Positions 55,687 through 63,496 of a stretch of 64,000 nt of DNA are shown here, piece by piece. A program made the position numbers and the translations under genes. Position 1 is the stretch's first letter, and every line of letters starts with the position of its first letter. Under the pieces are notes generated by a model. It did no database searches, was not told the DNA's origin, and saw only the letters and a program-made list of their open reading frames with translations. The stretch comes from Endozoicomonas sp. SCSIO W0465 (lineage in GTDB: Bacteria; Pseudomonadota; Gammaproteobacteria; Pseudomonadales; Endozoicomonadaceae), in NCBI RefSeq assembly GCF_023716865.1, contig NZ_CP092417.1:3202001-3266000 (forward strand), in the 5' to 3' direction.

Positions 55687-56021
55687 GTCACTGGTTATCT
55701 ATTGACGACATGCTGCTCTGGTGCCGGGAGGTGGATAATGACCACACCCGGTCGGTGTTGACCGGTATCGGTGAGGCGGTGGAACTGGGCATCGAACGGC
55801 ACCTGAACCGCCCGGTGCTGGCCAGCCAGGCGGCACTGGACGCCATGGAGCCACCGGTGGATCACGCCCTGGTGGTTGACCCGGTGATCAAACAGGCCGC
55901 CCTGCTGATGGTCAGCTAGCTGAACGAAAACCGTGAAGCGGCCCTTGAGGTGAACCTGGAGGAAATGCCCTACGGGTACACCTACCTGCTGAACGATTAC
56001 CGTATCCGGAGCAACCCGTGA
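55683..56021 (+). pseudogene. head-tail connector (gp6-like), interrupted by an in-frame TAG
   Basis: The frame starts at ATG 55683 (MSHWLSIDDMLLWCREVDND) and reads ALLMVS before TAG at 55917-55919. It then continues with good homology to the family C-terminus (LNENREAALEVNLEEMPYGY) to a stop at 56021 that overlaps the head-closure start. Without the TAG it would be 112 residues, the normal connector size. Connectors attach the neck to the portal, so truncation to 78 residues would block assembly unless the stop is read through. Confidence 0.8.
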
Positions 56022-56440
56022 AGCGTCCTGCCGCTCCCGGCCAGTTGAAACACCGGGTGATCATTGAGCAGCCCATCGCCTGCGACCCTGCGGACCCGCT
56101 GACCGACGAGCCACAATGCTGGCAGACCGTCACCGAGTGCTGGGCCGCCATCCGGCCGGTATCGGCCAAAGAGATTTTCGCTGCCGGCGGTTTTGTTGGC
56201 CAGAACGACGTGGTGGTGACCGTGCGCTACGATCCGAAGCTGGACGACATGACCCACACCTGGCGAATCTGGTGGCAGAACCGAAAGCTGGGCGTGGCGG
56301 GTGTGCTGAACATCGATGCCCGAGATAAGTGGCTGAAGATCCTCACCAGTTGCAGCGAAGACAGCATTCGTCTGAACAATCCCGATTTTGATGAGCCATT
56401 GCAGGAAGTGGTTAACGTGATCATGCCGGAGCTGACATGA
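56018..56440 (+). CDS. phage head closure protein
   Basis: 140 residues from GTG 56018, overlapping the connector stop. It has the SPP1 gp16-like/HK97 head-closure pattern (GQLKHRVIIEQP; WAAIRPVSAKEIFAAGG; VTVRYDPKLD). It seals the portal after packaging. Position between connector and gp10-type gene supports this. It overlaps the next gene by 4 bases. Confidence 0.88.
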   Translation: MKRPAAPGQLKHRVIIEQPIACDPADPLTDEPQCWQTVTECWAAIRPVSAKEIFAAGGFVGQNDVVVTVRYDPKLDDMTHTWRIWWQNRKLGVAGVLNIDARDKWLKILTSCSEDSIRLNNPDFDEPLQEVVNVIMPELT

Positions 56441-56637
56441 GCAAGTACCAGTTGATTGTGCCGGACAACCAGAAAGCCATTGAAGAGAAATGGATTCATG
56501 AGCGCATTGACCAGCTGTCAGAAAAGCAGTGGGCGCTGACCGGTGACGACTTTCGGCGTTGCCGCATCAGCATTGACTACAACCGCCGGTTGCTGGATGA
56601 CCGAAACGCTACCGTCACTTTCAAGGCACCCTCATGA
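56437..56637 (+). CDS. hypothetical phage protein
   Basis: 66 residues, coupled by overlaps to both neighbours. Helical and charged (AIEEKWIHERIDQLSEKQWA). No domain recognised. Confidence 0.6.
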   Translation: MSKYQLIVPDNQKAIEEKWIHERIDQLSEKQWALTGDDFRRCRISIDYNRRLLDDRNATVTFKAPS

Positions 56638-56996
56638 CCCGCAACGAAAGGACCCAAAGACTGCGCGACCAGATCCGGCAGCTGCACGACAGCGGTGCTA
56701 CCGTGCTGGACATGCGAAACGCGCTGGGCCTGTCCAGGGACGTCATTTATTACCACCGCCAGAAAATGGGCCTGGCGCAGCAACCGCAGAAGGTCGAACT
56801 GACCGGTGAGCAGCGCCAGCAGGTCAAGGCGCTGGTCAGACAGAACTGGTCCTACAAGAACGTGGCTGCCCGGTTTGGCATCAATGCCAACATGGTGAAA
56901 ACCATTGTCCACGACAGTGACAGCATTCATAACCGCGATCTTGGTGACGTGCTGATCGACCCGGTCAATGCGTTGCTGGCCAGAAGGTGGGCATAG
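56634..56996 (+). CDS. phage protein with two helix-turn-helix segments
   Basis: 120 residues. The first HTH-like region is at about 16-42 (SGATVLDMRNALGLSRDVIY) and the second at about 65-92 (VRQNWSYKNVAARFGINANM). It is encoded inside the head-tail module, where DNA-binding proteins are not usual, and begins a block of accessory genes (to 58203). Its DNA target is unknown. Confidence 0.65.
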   Translation: MTRNERTQRLRDQIRQLHDSGATVLDMRNALGLSRDVIYYHRQKMGLAQQPQKVELTGEQRQQVKALVRQNWSYKNVAARFGINANMVKTIVHDSDSIHNRDLGDVLIDPVNALLARRWA

Positions 56997-57060
56997 CCCG
57001 CCACCGTTACACCTTCTTATCGCTATCTGACGAACCTGGGTTGCCAGGGATGGTTTTTTT

Positions 57061-57077
57061 TATCCCGTTTCGGGATA
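57061..57077 (+). promoter_or_regulatory. palindrome next to the KilA-N ribosome site
   Basis: TATCCCG-TTT-CGGGATA, directly abutting the AGGAG ribosome site (57077-57081) and 12 bases before the ATG. It could be a DNA operator for the product or an mRNA hairpin; an upstream CCTGG-GTTG-CCAGG stem with a T-run ends by 57064. Confidence 0.5.
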
Positions 57078-57089
57078 GGAGTACATTGC

Positions 57090-57590
57090 ATGAAAGACTT
57101 AACCCTGTGTGGAAAAACAGTACGTGTCGACGAGAATGGTATGGTCTCTCTTACTGATATGTGGAAGGCAAGCGGAGAAGCGAATAAGACAAGGCCGAAA
57201 TACTTTCTTGAAAATGAACAGACGAAAGCATTTGTTGAAGCGCTCAAGTGCAAAGGCGGAATTCCGCCTTTGACCATTATCAAGGGCGGCAAGACTGCCG
57301 GTACATGGGCCGACAAACTGGTGGCCTATAAATACGCGGGCTGGATTGATCCCAATTTTGAAGTGGGCACCTATACCGTGCTGGACAAGTATTTCTCTGG
57401 TGAGCTAACCAGCAAGGACAGCTGGCAGGCACTGCACGATTTTGTCATCGACGAGAAGTGCTCCAGAAAAATGGGTGCTTTTCATGGCAAGGGACTGGCC
57501 AGACGGCGAAGTGAGAAAACCGAGCTGCAGCAGCGGCATGAAAAATTGCTGGAAGAGTATCAGCATATTTTGAAGCTGGATGATTATTGA
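57090..57590 (+). CDS. KilA-N domain protein
   Basis: 166 residues. The KilA-N DNA-binding domain spans about 12-110 (VSLTDMWKASGEANKTRPKY; LVAYKYAGWIDPNFEVGTYT), followed by a charged helical tail with HEKLLEEYQHILKL. KilA-N proteins in phages are often antirepressors or regulators. It has its own palindromic leader and lies within the structural operon, so it is likely an independently controlled insert (moron). Confidence 0.88.
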   Translation: MKDLTLCGKTVRVDENGMVSLTDMWKASGEANKTRPKYFLENEQTKAFVEALKCKGGIPPLTIIKGGKTAGTWADKLVAYKYAGWIDPNFEVGTYTVLDKYFSGELTSKDSWQALHDFVIDEKCSRKMGAFHGKGLARRRSEKTELQQRHEKLLEEYQHILKLDDY

Positions 57591-57632
57591 AGACCTGCGG
57601 GTCTGACGACCTGCGTCGTTCATTTTATAAAC

Positions 57633-57875
57633 TCACGACTTCCAGATTTCACCAAACCCTGCCGCCTCTGCCAGCAATGCCCAGCTGGAGTATGAAATCT
57701 TCTGTTCCTCACCCACCCATTTGCGGACGGTTCGTGGGTTCACACCGACCAGCGCAGCTGCCTTGCCGCCGGTCAGGTCGGCCATCTGAAGCAGTGCCCG
57801 AACTTCGCTGCCGGTCGGCTGTGGCCATTGCGCAGAAAAAGGCGCAAGCACCTGCTGTCGGATTGTGGCTGTCAT
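57633..57875 (-). CDS. phage HTH protein
   Basis: 80 residues from ATG 57875, which overlaps the stop of the small membrane gene (ATGA). The pattern PTGSEVRALLQMADLTGGKA, then VNPRTVRKWVGEEQ and SSWALLAEAAGFGEIW is a Cro/XRE-like HTH of a type common in phages. It is transcribed against the structural genes. Confidence 0.75.
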   Translation of the reverse strand: MTATIRQQVLAPFSAQWPQPTGSEVRALLQMADLTGGKAAALVGVNPRTVRKWVGEEQKISYSSWALLAEAAGFGEIWKS

Positions 57876-58009
57876 AGCAGCCACCATAGGGTAATGGCAC
57901 AAAAGGCTCCGAATCCACCCCAGAGCAGCAAGGTACGGTTCGCTTCGCAGCGGGCAGCCCGATGGATGCGATCCAGGTCGGATTGAATGTCTTTTTCAAC
58001 GTTGGTCAT
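57872..58009 (-). CDS. 45-residue single-span membrane protein
   Basis: ATG 58009 opens MTNVEKDIQSDLDRIHRAAR, then one hydrophobic helix (LLLWGGFGAFCAITLWWLL) to the stop at 57872, coupled to the HTH gene. Size and topology resemble small holins or superinfection-exclusion proteins; the role is open. Confidence 0.6.
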   Translation of the reverse strand: MTNVEKDIQSDLDRIHRAARCEANRTLLLWGGFGAFCAITLWWLL

Positions 58010-58038
58010 GCCGTCACGCTCGCTTTGGAAAGGGGGGC

Positions 58039-58203
58039 TTACGCCCCGCCTCCTTTAAGTTTTGCCAGTAAGGTCAGCCCTGAAAAGAAAAGACCCCATG
58101 CTATCGCCTTGATTTTGAAATCCTTGTAAACCAGATCCTTTTTAAGGTTTTCGATTTCAAGCTCCAGCTTGACAATTTCGAGTTGTTCGCGTTTTTCGCT
58201 CAT
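58039..58203 (-). CDS. small coiled-coil membrane protein
   Basis: 54 residues from ATG 58203; an ATG 14 codons upstream is possible. A Glu/Lys-rich coiled coil (EQLEIVKLELEIENLKKDLV) precedes one hydrophobic helix (IKAIAWGLFFSGLTLLA). It lies 29 bp upstream of the 45-residue membrane gene on the same strand, forming a three-gene minus-strand unit. Confidence 0.6.
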   Translation of the reverse strand: MSEKREQLEIVKLELEIENLKKDLVYKDFKIKAIAWGLFFSGLTLLAKLKGGGA

Positions 58204-58308
58204 CGATGCTTCTCGGTGTTCGGCCTTGGCGGTGTGCCCGGCCATTGGTGAATATAATAGGCCGAATCGGCCTAATTTACAACCCTTTTATTCAGATAAC
58301 CTGCTGCC

Positions 58309-58827
58309 ATGATTGACGTCTCCATCCAGATCAACGGCCTGTCGGACATCGAACAAGCCCTGCGCGACATCAGCAACGACGACAGCATCGCCGGTGCCAA
58401 GGTGATCCGCAGTGCCCTGATGACCGCCAGCCTGCCCATGTACCGACACCTGCAGGCCACCGCGCCGGTTGCCAAAGACCCAAAACCACGCCAGCGCAAA
58501 AGCCGCAAGGGTGGCACCGTTGAGATTCGCCCCGGCTTCCTGCGCAGCCGCATCCGCCGGCGCAGTTACATCAACAAGACCGGCTACGGCAACCGCAATC
58601 TTGGCAGCACACCGGACGAAGCCAACGGCCTGGTCAAGGTGCGCATCGGTGCTTATACGCCCTATGCCCACTATGTTGAGCTGGGTACCGAACACTCACC
58701 GGCGCAGCCCTTTATGCGCCACGCCATCGATGGCCACTGGCGTGGCATTACCCAAAATTTCGGCACGCTGCTGGAGAAGCGGCTGCTGTCCTATCGACGC
58801 CGACAGGCACGACGCCATGCTGCTTGA
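58309..58827 (+). CDS. HK97 gp10-family tail completion protein
   Basis: 172 residues with the gp10 pattern: VSIQINGLSDIEQALRDISN at the start, KVIRSALMTASLPMYRHLQ, and the conserved YAHYVELGTEHSPAQPFMRH. It bridges the neck and tail. The next gene overlaps it by 11 bases. Confidence 0.9.
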   Translation: MIDVSIQINGLSDIEQALRDISNDDSIAGAKVIRSALMTASLPMYRHLQATAPVAKDPKPRQRKSRKGGTVEIRPGFLRSRIRRRSYINKTGYGNRNLGSTPDEANGLVKVRIGAYTPYAHYVELGTEHSPAQPFMRHAIDGHWRGITQNFGTLLEKRLLSYRRRQARRHAA

Positions 58828-59194
58828 AGAAGGTCTGTTCAACTACCTGAAAACCGCTTTACCCACCGCTTCCCTATACGGCCTGCTGCGGGGTCCGCAG
58901 TTGCCTGCCGTGGTCTATACGCTGATCAGCGATCCTGTCTCTATTTCTGTCTCTGCCGTGGACCAGATCCACGCGTCCCGTTACCAGATCGACGTTTACA
59001 CCCGCAAATACCTGCAATCGAAACAACTGGCGCACCAGGTAGTTAAAGCACTGCACAACCACACCGGTAACCTGGGTGGTTACCCGGTCCAGCGCGTGCT
59101 GCTGGACAACATTATGGATGGCTTTGAAGAGCACGCCAGACTGCACCGTCAGATCATGACGTTTGTTATTTACCACAATGGAGACACCTCATGA
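58817..59194 (+). CDS. DUF3168-family tail terminator-like protein
   Basis: 125 residues from ATG 58817. Typical DUF3168 order: LFNYLKTALPTASLYGLLRG, PAVVYTLIS, ASRYQIDVYTRKYLQSKQLA. Family members follow gp10 in HK97-like phages and act at the tail end. It overlaps the next gene by 4 bases. Confidence 0.85.
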   Translation: MLLEEGLFNYLKTALPTASLYGLLRGPQLPAVVYTLISDPVSISVSAVDQIHASRYQIDVYTRKYLQSKQLAHQVVKALHNHTGNLGGYPVQRVLLDNIMDGFEEHARLHRQIMTFVIYHNGDTS

Positions 59195-59400
59195 CCGAAG
59201 GCGAATACCGGGTTGGCATCACATTCAATCCCGCCGGTGATAGCGATGTGGACGAGATAAAACAGATCGCGGCTGCCCTGATTGACAAGATTGCCGCTTG
59301 TGGCAACAACGACCGTTGCACGGCACTGGCCCAGACCGCCTTTGAGGACGGTGCCATGTGGGCGGTGAAGTCCATCACCAAGCCGGACCAGGATGGCTGA
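59191..59400 (+). CDS. Acb2/Tad1 hairpin-domain protein (probable anti-CBASS/anti-Thoeris sponge)
   Basis: 69 residues: a short strand (YRVGITFNPAGDSDVDEIKQ), a first helix, a loop and a second helix ending AQTAFEDGAMWAVKSITKP. N-P-x-G-x-x-x-V-D-x-I-K and the E-x-x-A/G-MWAVK-x-x-T-K ending match my knowledge of Acb2/Tad1 hairpin proteins. These are small phage oligomers that sequester cyclic nucleotides or gcADPR-type signals to block CBASS and Thoeris. It sits between tail genes, coupled to both sides. Function is inferred from the pattern only. Confidence 0.7.
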   Translation: MTEGEYRVGITFNPAGDSDVDEIKQIAAALIDKIAACGNNDRCTALAQTAFEDGAMWAVKSITKPDQDG

Positions 59401-59402
59401 TT

Positions 59403-59831
59403 ATGTACCTGCCACGTCATTTCCAGGCCTATGAACTGGTGCCGCCGGAGATCTTTGCCAGCCGCAAGGACAAGAGCTTTGAGCTGATCGACGAACGGGT
59501 GCTGATTACCCTGGATACCTTGCGTGACACCTTCGGCCCCTGCACCGTCAATGACTGGCACTGGGATGGCCGGTTTGAGCAATCGGGCCTGCGCACAGCG
59601 GATGCCCCTGAGTTCAGCCCGACCAGCCAGCACACCTTTGGCCGGGCCATGGACTGCAAGTTCAAAGAACACCCGGCGGCGGATATCCGGGACCAGGTTA
59701 TCCGGAACCGGCTGCTGTTCCCGTACATCACCTTTATGGAAGACGATGTGGACTGGTTTCATTTTGACGTCCGCAATGGTCAGCGAATCGTTCTGTGGTC
59801 ACCCGTCACCCAGCAATCGCAACTGGTTTGA
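59403..59831 (+). CDS. M15-like zinc peptidase (probable endolysin)
   Basis: 142 residues from ATG 59403. The S-x-H-x-x-G-x-A-x-D motif is present as SQHTFGRAMD (Ser75, His77, Asp84) and the third ligand as WFHFD (His120), the zinc-site arrangement of M15 peptidases. It may cleave peptidoglycan stem peptides at lysis, or locally as a tail-associated enzyme. No signal peptide, so a holin would be needed; candidates are encoded at 57872-58203. Confidence 0.87.
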   Translation: MYLPRHFQAYELVPPEIFASRKDKSFELIDERVLITLDTLRDTFGPCTVNDWHWDGRFEQSGLRTADAPEFSPTSQHTFGRAMDCKFKEHPAADIRDQVIRNRLLFPYITFMEDDVDWFHFDVRNGQRIVLWSPVTQQSQLV

Positions 59832-59862
59832 TTCATCTCAAACTGAACATAGGAGCTTTATC

Positions 59863-60321
59863 ATGGCTGCATCCACCGTTGCCAGAATCGGCGCAGGCAG
59901 CATCCTGTCGTTTGAAGACCCGGACACTGCCGACACCTTTTTACCTCTGGTTGAAGCCCTGAGTATTGGTGCCATCGGCGAGCAGGGCGAGTTTGTCGAA
60001 ACCACGCCCATTGCCGCTACCACGCGCACCTATATCCCCGGTCTGAAAACACCGCCCGACAAGGAGATCACCGGCAACGACGTACCCGGTGACGCCAACC
60101 AGGAGAAGTTTCTGGCACTGGCCAAAGCCATGGCCACCATCAGCATGAAAGTCGAGCTGGCCAACGGCAGGATCGCCACCTTTACCCTGGTCATGTCCGG
60201 CTGGCAGATCAACGAACCCGCTGGCGATGGGGCACTGGTCTGGACCGCTTACGGCAAGCAGTCCGGTGACGTGACGTGGACCCTCGCCAGCGCCAAAACC
60301 GCCCTGAAGAAAGCCGCATGA
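59863..60321 (+). CDS. phage tail tube protein
   Basis: 152 residues from ATG 59863 (AGGAG 8 bases upstream). Segments VARIGAGSILSFEDPDTADT, RTYIPGLKTPPDKEIT and LANGRIATFTLVMSGWQ are typical of siphovirus major tail proteins. Position ahead of the G/GT chaperones supports this. Confidence 0.88.
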   Translation: MAASTVARIGAGSILSFEDPDTADTFLPLVEALSIGAIGEQGEFVETTPIAATTRTYIPGLKTPPDKEITGNDVPGDANQEKFLALAKAMATISMKVELANGRIATFTLVMSGWQINEPAGDGALVWTAYGKQSGDVTWTLASAKTALKKAA

Positions 60322-60650
60322 ATTACGATTCACTGGCCGCACTGCTGGAGCACCCACCGGTGCGCACGACCCTGGTGACGCTGCCCAATGACGTGACCTG
60401 CCAGATCCACGAACTGCCCATCAGTGCCATTGACCGGGTGCGCACGATCAGCGAGGACGACGATCAGGTGGACATGTCCGACGTCGTTTATGTGGCCACC
60501 TGGGCACTGGCCGGTCGCGAACCCACTGACAAGGAACTGGTCACTGTCAGTGACCGGTTCGGGACCAGCAGTGTCATGGCGATTTACACCGAAGCGCTGA
60601 GGTTCAGCCAGCTGGGTGCAGACGCCATCGAGCAGGAAAAAAAGCACTGA
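60318..60650 (+). CDS. tail assembly chaperone G-type protein
   Basis: 110 residues from ATG 60318, overlapping the tail tube stop. It shows the gpG-like organisation, including TCQIHELPISAIDRV and YVATWALAGREPT. Near its end the slippery heptamer A AAA AAG (60638-60644) lies in frame just before the stop, so a fraction of ribosomes can enter the T frame. Confidence 0.87.
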   Translation: MNYDSLAALLEHPPVRTTLVTLPNDVTCQIHELPISAIDRVRTISEDDDQVDMSDVVYVATWALAGREPTDKELVTVSDRFGTSSVMAIYTEALRFSQLGADAIEQEKKH

Positions 60651-60835
60651 AGCGTGACGGCTGGCAGCGTCTGTTGTTCGATCTGGCTTTGCGCCTTCAC
60701 AAAAGCGTGCAGGAAATTAAGTCGTTGCCCTGCAGTGAACTCACCGGCTGGATTGCCTATTTCAGCCTTCAGACTGAACCCGCCATGAGCTCTGAACATG
60801 ACGACTACATCCAGCTTCGCAAGGTACTGGGATAA
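60644..60835 (+). CDS. tail assembly chaperone T domain, made by -1 frameshift
   Basis: From the slippery heptamer, the -1 frame reads ALKRDGWQRLLFDLALRLHK and ends at 60835, overlapping the tape measure ATG. There is no start codon of its own. The fused GT product would be 172 residues. WIAYFSLQ and YIQLRKVLG are typical of gpT-like tails. The same A AAA AAG heptamer drives dnaX frameshifting in E. coli. Confidence 0.85.
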   Translation, partial: ALKRDGWQRLLFDLALRLHKSVQEIKSLPCSELTGWIAYFSLQTEPAMSSEHDDYIQLRKVLG

Positions 60836-62766
60836 TGGCTAGAAATCTGCGAATCGCCTCCGTTGTTGTAGATCTGGTCGCCAACAGCGCCCGTTATATT
60901 GTCGGCCTGCGGGAAGCGAACCGCGATACACAGCGCTACACCCGGCAAATGCAGCGCAGCTTCAGCAACCTGTCACGCAATATTGCCGGCATGGCGGCCG
61001 GGTACCTGGGATTTGCAGCCGCCATTAACCAGTTCAACAAAACGCTGGCCAACGCCAAGCAGATCGACATCATGGCGCAGCTGGCCGGGCAGTCGGTTGA
61101 AGACTTCCAGGCGGCGGCCTACGCCACCAACCAGTTTGGCATCTCCGCTGAAAAACTGGGTGACATCAGCAAGGACGTGCAGGACAAGCTGGGTGACTTC
61201 ATTGCCACCGGTGGCGGTGAGTTCAGGGACTTCTTTGAGCAAGTGGCACCCAGGGTCGGTTTAACGGCTGAACAGCTGCAAGGATTATCCGGTCCGGACG
61301 TGCTGCTGCGGGTCAAAAAGGCCATGGAAGACGCCAATGTGCCGATGGAGCAACAAGTGTTCTATTTGGAGGCCATTGCTAACGACGCCAGCAAGCTGAT
61401 CCCGCTGCTGGAGAACAACGGCGACGCTTATCACCGGTTGGCGCAGGAAGCCCGTGACGCCAACGTCATTATGTCACAGGCCGACATTACTGCCCTGCGC
61501 GAATCGGAAAAGATGATTAACCGGGTCAGCAACCAGTTGTCCACTTCCTTTGCCAAAGGTGTGGCCGGTGCCGCCGGACAGATTGAGTGGCTGGGCAAGG
61601 TCATCAGTGACGCGCTGGAGTACTTGGGTACACAGTTCGACAGCTGGGCCGAAGACCCGCGTACCCTGGAAGGTATGATTGAACGCGGTGCCGATTTAAA
61701 AGAAGAGCTGGACCACGTCAATGCCAGTATTGCTCTGCTGGAAAAAAATCCCGGCAGCTACAACGGCAGCGCACGACTGGCGGCGTTGAACACGCAGGCC
61801 ATCAAACTGCGCGAAGAGATCAAGACGCTGGCCGAAAAACGCTGGGACCTTCAGGCCAAGGAAGCCGAAGCAGAAAAAAAACTGCAGGAGCGATTAACAA
61901 ACCAACCGGGTACGATCACCGGTGGCAACAGCAGCAACGTGGCGACCACGGTCAAACAAACCACTGACAGTATCATTGGCGAAAACCAGCGCCTCCTGGA
62001 CAGCCTGACCCGCACCTTTGCCACCCAGGAACAGCTGATCAACCAGAACTACCTGAAACAGGTCGAGCAGATCGGTGCGCTGCAACTGACCAGGGAACAG
62101 CTGGAAAAAGCCGGTTACGACAACCTGTTACAGCTGCAAACGGAGTATTTACTGCAGGCCGAAGCCGTGCGCGAAGAGGCACTGACCCGGCTGAAAGCGC
62201 AGACCGAAGCAGCCAACGACGAACAGGCCACCAGTTTCGACGGCCTGGCCAAGGCCATCAACGCCAGCACCGACACCATGGCCATGGCGGCCACCAACTG
62301 GGCTAACAGCTTCAGCACCGAGCTGGCCAATATGGTTACAAAAGGACAAATGGACTTCGGGCGACTGGCCGAAAGCATCATCAATGACATCCTGCGCATC
62401 GCCATCCAGGCCAATATCACCCAGCCATTGTTGCAGGGCATGGGTCTGGTCCCTGGCAAAGCCACCGGCGGCCCGGTCATGCGGGGCCAGACTTATTTGG
62501 TGGGCGAAAAAGGCCCGGAGCTGTTCACCGCCAGCAACAGCGGCAACATCACACCGAACCACAAACTGGGCGGCAACACCCAGGTCAATATCTACACCCA
62601 GCCCGGCGAGACGGCTGAAACCCGTACCCGGCAGACGGAACAGGGCGACATCATTGAAGTGTTTATGAAACAGGTGGACAGCCGTATGAATGAACAGATT
62701 AGCCGAGGCCAGGGACTGGCGCGCACACTGGAAGGACGGTATGCGCTGTCACGTAAAAGCTATTGA
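60835..62766 (+). CDS. phage tail tape measure protein
   Basis: 643 residues, rather short, implying a short tail by the usual length rule. Helical throughout with long coiled coils (about 270-460), starting ARNLRIASVVVDLVANSARY. The C-terminal PVMRGQTYLVGEKGPELFTA is the common lambda-like tape measure end. It follows the G/GT chaperones directly. Confidence 0.93.
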   Translation: MARNLRIASVVVDLVANSARYIVGLREANRDTQRYTRQMQRSFSNLSRNIAGMAAGYLGFAAAINQFNKTLANAKQIDIMAQLAGQSVEDFQAAAYATNQFGISAEKLGDISKDVQDKLGDFIATGGGEFRDFFEQVAPRVGLTAEQLQGLSGPDVLLRVKKAMEDANVPMEQQVFYLEAIANDASKLIPLLENNGDAYHRLAQEARDANVIMSQADITALRESEKMINRVSNQLSTSFAKGVAGAAGQIEWLGKVISDALEYLGTQFDSWAEDPRTLEGMIERGADLKEELDHVNASIALLEKNPGSYNGSARLAALNTQAIKLREEIKTLAEKRWDLQAKEAEAEKKLQERLTNQPGTITGGNSSNVATTVKQTTDSIIGENQRLLDSLTRTFATQEQLINQNYLKQVEQIGALQLTREQLEKAGYDNLLQLQTEYLLQAEAVREEALTRLKAQTEAANDEQATSFDGLAKAINASTDTMAMAATNWANSFSTELANMVTKGQMDFGRLAESIINDILRIAIQANITQPLLQGMGLVPGKATGGPVMRGQTYLVGEKGPELFTASNSGNITPNHKLGGNTQVNIYTQPGETAETRTRQTEQGDIIEVFMKQVDSRMNEQISRGQGLARTLEGRYALSRKSY

Positions 62767-62842
62767 GTAGCCGCCAGACGCCACAAGAACCTTTGTGGAG
62801 CCTGAAAGACCATTTGCGCGGCATCAAGTAAATGGTCAGCCA

Positions 62843-63175
62843 CTAATTCAGCGACTGACGCAACGCGTCATTAATCAACTGGTTCAGGCTGCGGTTACTG
62901 GCGGCGGCAGCGACACTGGCGGATTCGTGCAGATCCGGGTCAATGCGCAGGTTCAGCTTGCCGGAGAACGCCTTGCGCGGTTCAATGCCTTCCTCCTTGC
63001 AGGCATCCAGAAACACCTTCAGGGAGACCTTGCCTTCCTGGTGCAGGCTCTTGACATCCGCCGCGTAAAAATCAGCGCCGCCGTTCAGGCCGACGAATTC
63101 ACCCCGGAACAGGTCAATCTCCGGATCGTAAGTAATGACGGCGATATAGCCGTTAATGGTCATCTGGTTAATCAT
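62843..63175 (-). CDS. hicB: HicB-family antitoxin (second pair)
   Basis: 110 residues from ATG 63175, overlapping the hicA stop (ATGA). The N-terminal domain (YIAVITYDPEIDLFRGEFVG) and C-terminal ribbon-helix-helix (KLNLRIDPDLHESASVAAAA) are complete. It differs clearly in sequence from the 42537 HicB and belongs to the more usual HicB type. It lies between the tape measure and a minor tail gene, on the opposite strand. Confidence 0.9.
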   Translation of the reverse strand: MINQMTINGYIAVITYDPEIDLFRGEFVGLNGGADFYAADVKSLHQEGKVSLKVFLDACKEEGIEPRKAFSGKLNLRIDPDLHESASVAAAASNRSLNQLINDALRQSLN

Positions 63176-63426
63176 GGCGTCACTCCATTGTTTTCCAGCC
63201 ACCGGCGGATACTGGCCACCGCGCCCTTGTCGGTATCCGGTGACGGGTGTGGGCGGTGAAAGATCCGCACCTCACCGAACAGCACCACCTTGACCCGGCT
63301 GCCTTCACGTTCTTCGATCCGGGCACCAAGGGCAATAAACAAGCTTTCAATATCCGCCCAGTGAATGCTGCCGCTGATTGGCCTGGCAAAGAGCTTGCGC
63401 AGTGTCGTGGCATGCTTCTTTTTCAT
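63172..63426 (-). CDS. hicA: HicA-family toxin (second pair)
   Basis: 84 residues. HicA features: HWADIESLFIALGARIEERE, EGSRVKVVLFGEVRIFHRPH with the conserved FHRPHP histidine segment. It shares that segment with the first HicA but little else. The tail-module location suggests a self-contained insert. Confidence 0.9.
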   Translation of the reverse strand: MKKKHATTLRKLFARPISGSIHWADIESLFIALGARIEEREGSRVKVVLFGEVRIFHRPHPSPDTDKGAVASIRRWLENNGVTP

Positions 63427-63496
63427 GGTTTTACTTCATCAACAGTATAGCCGCAATAGTACCGAATATTAGTACTACCAGCAATGACCCGTAATT

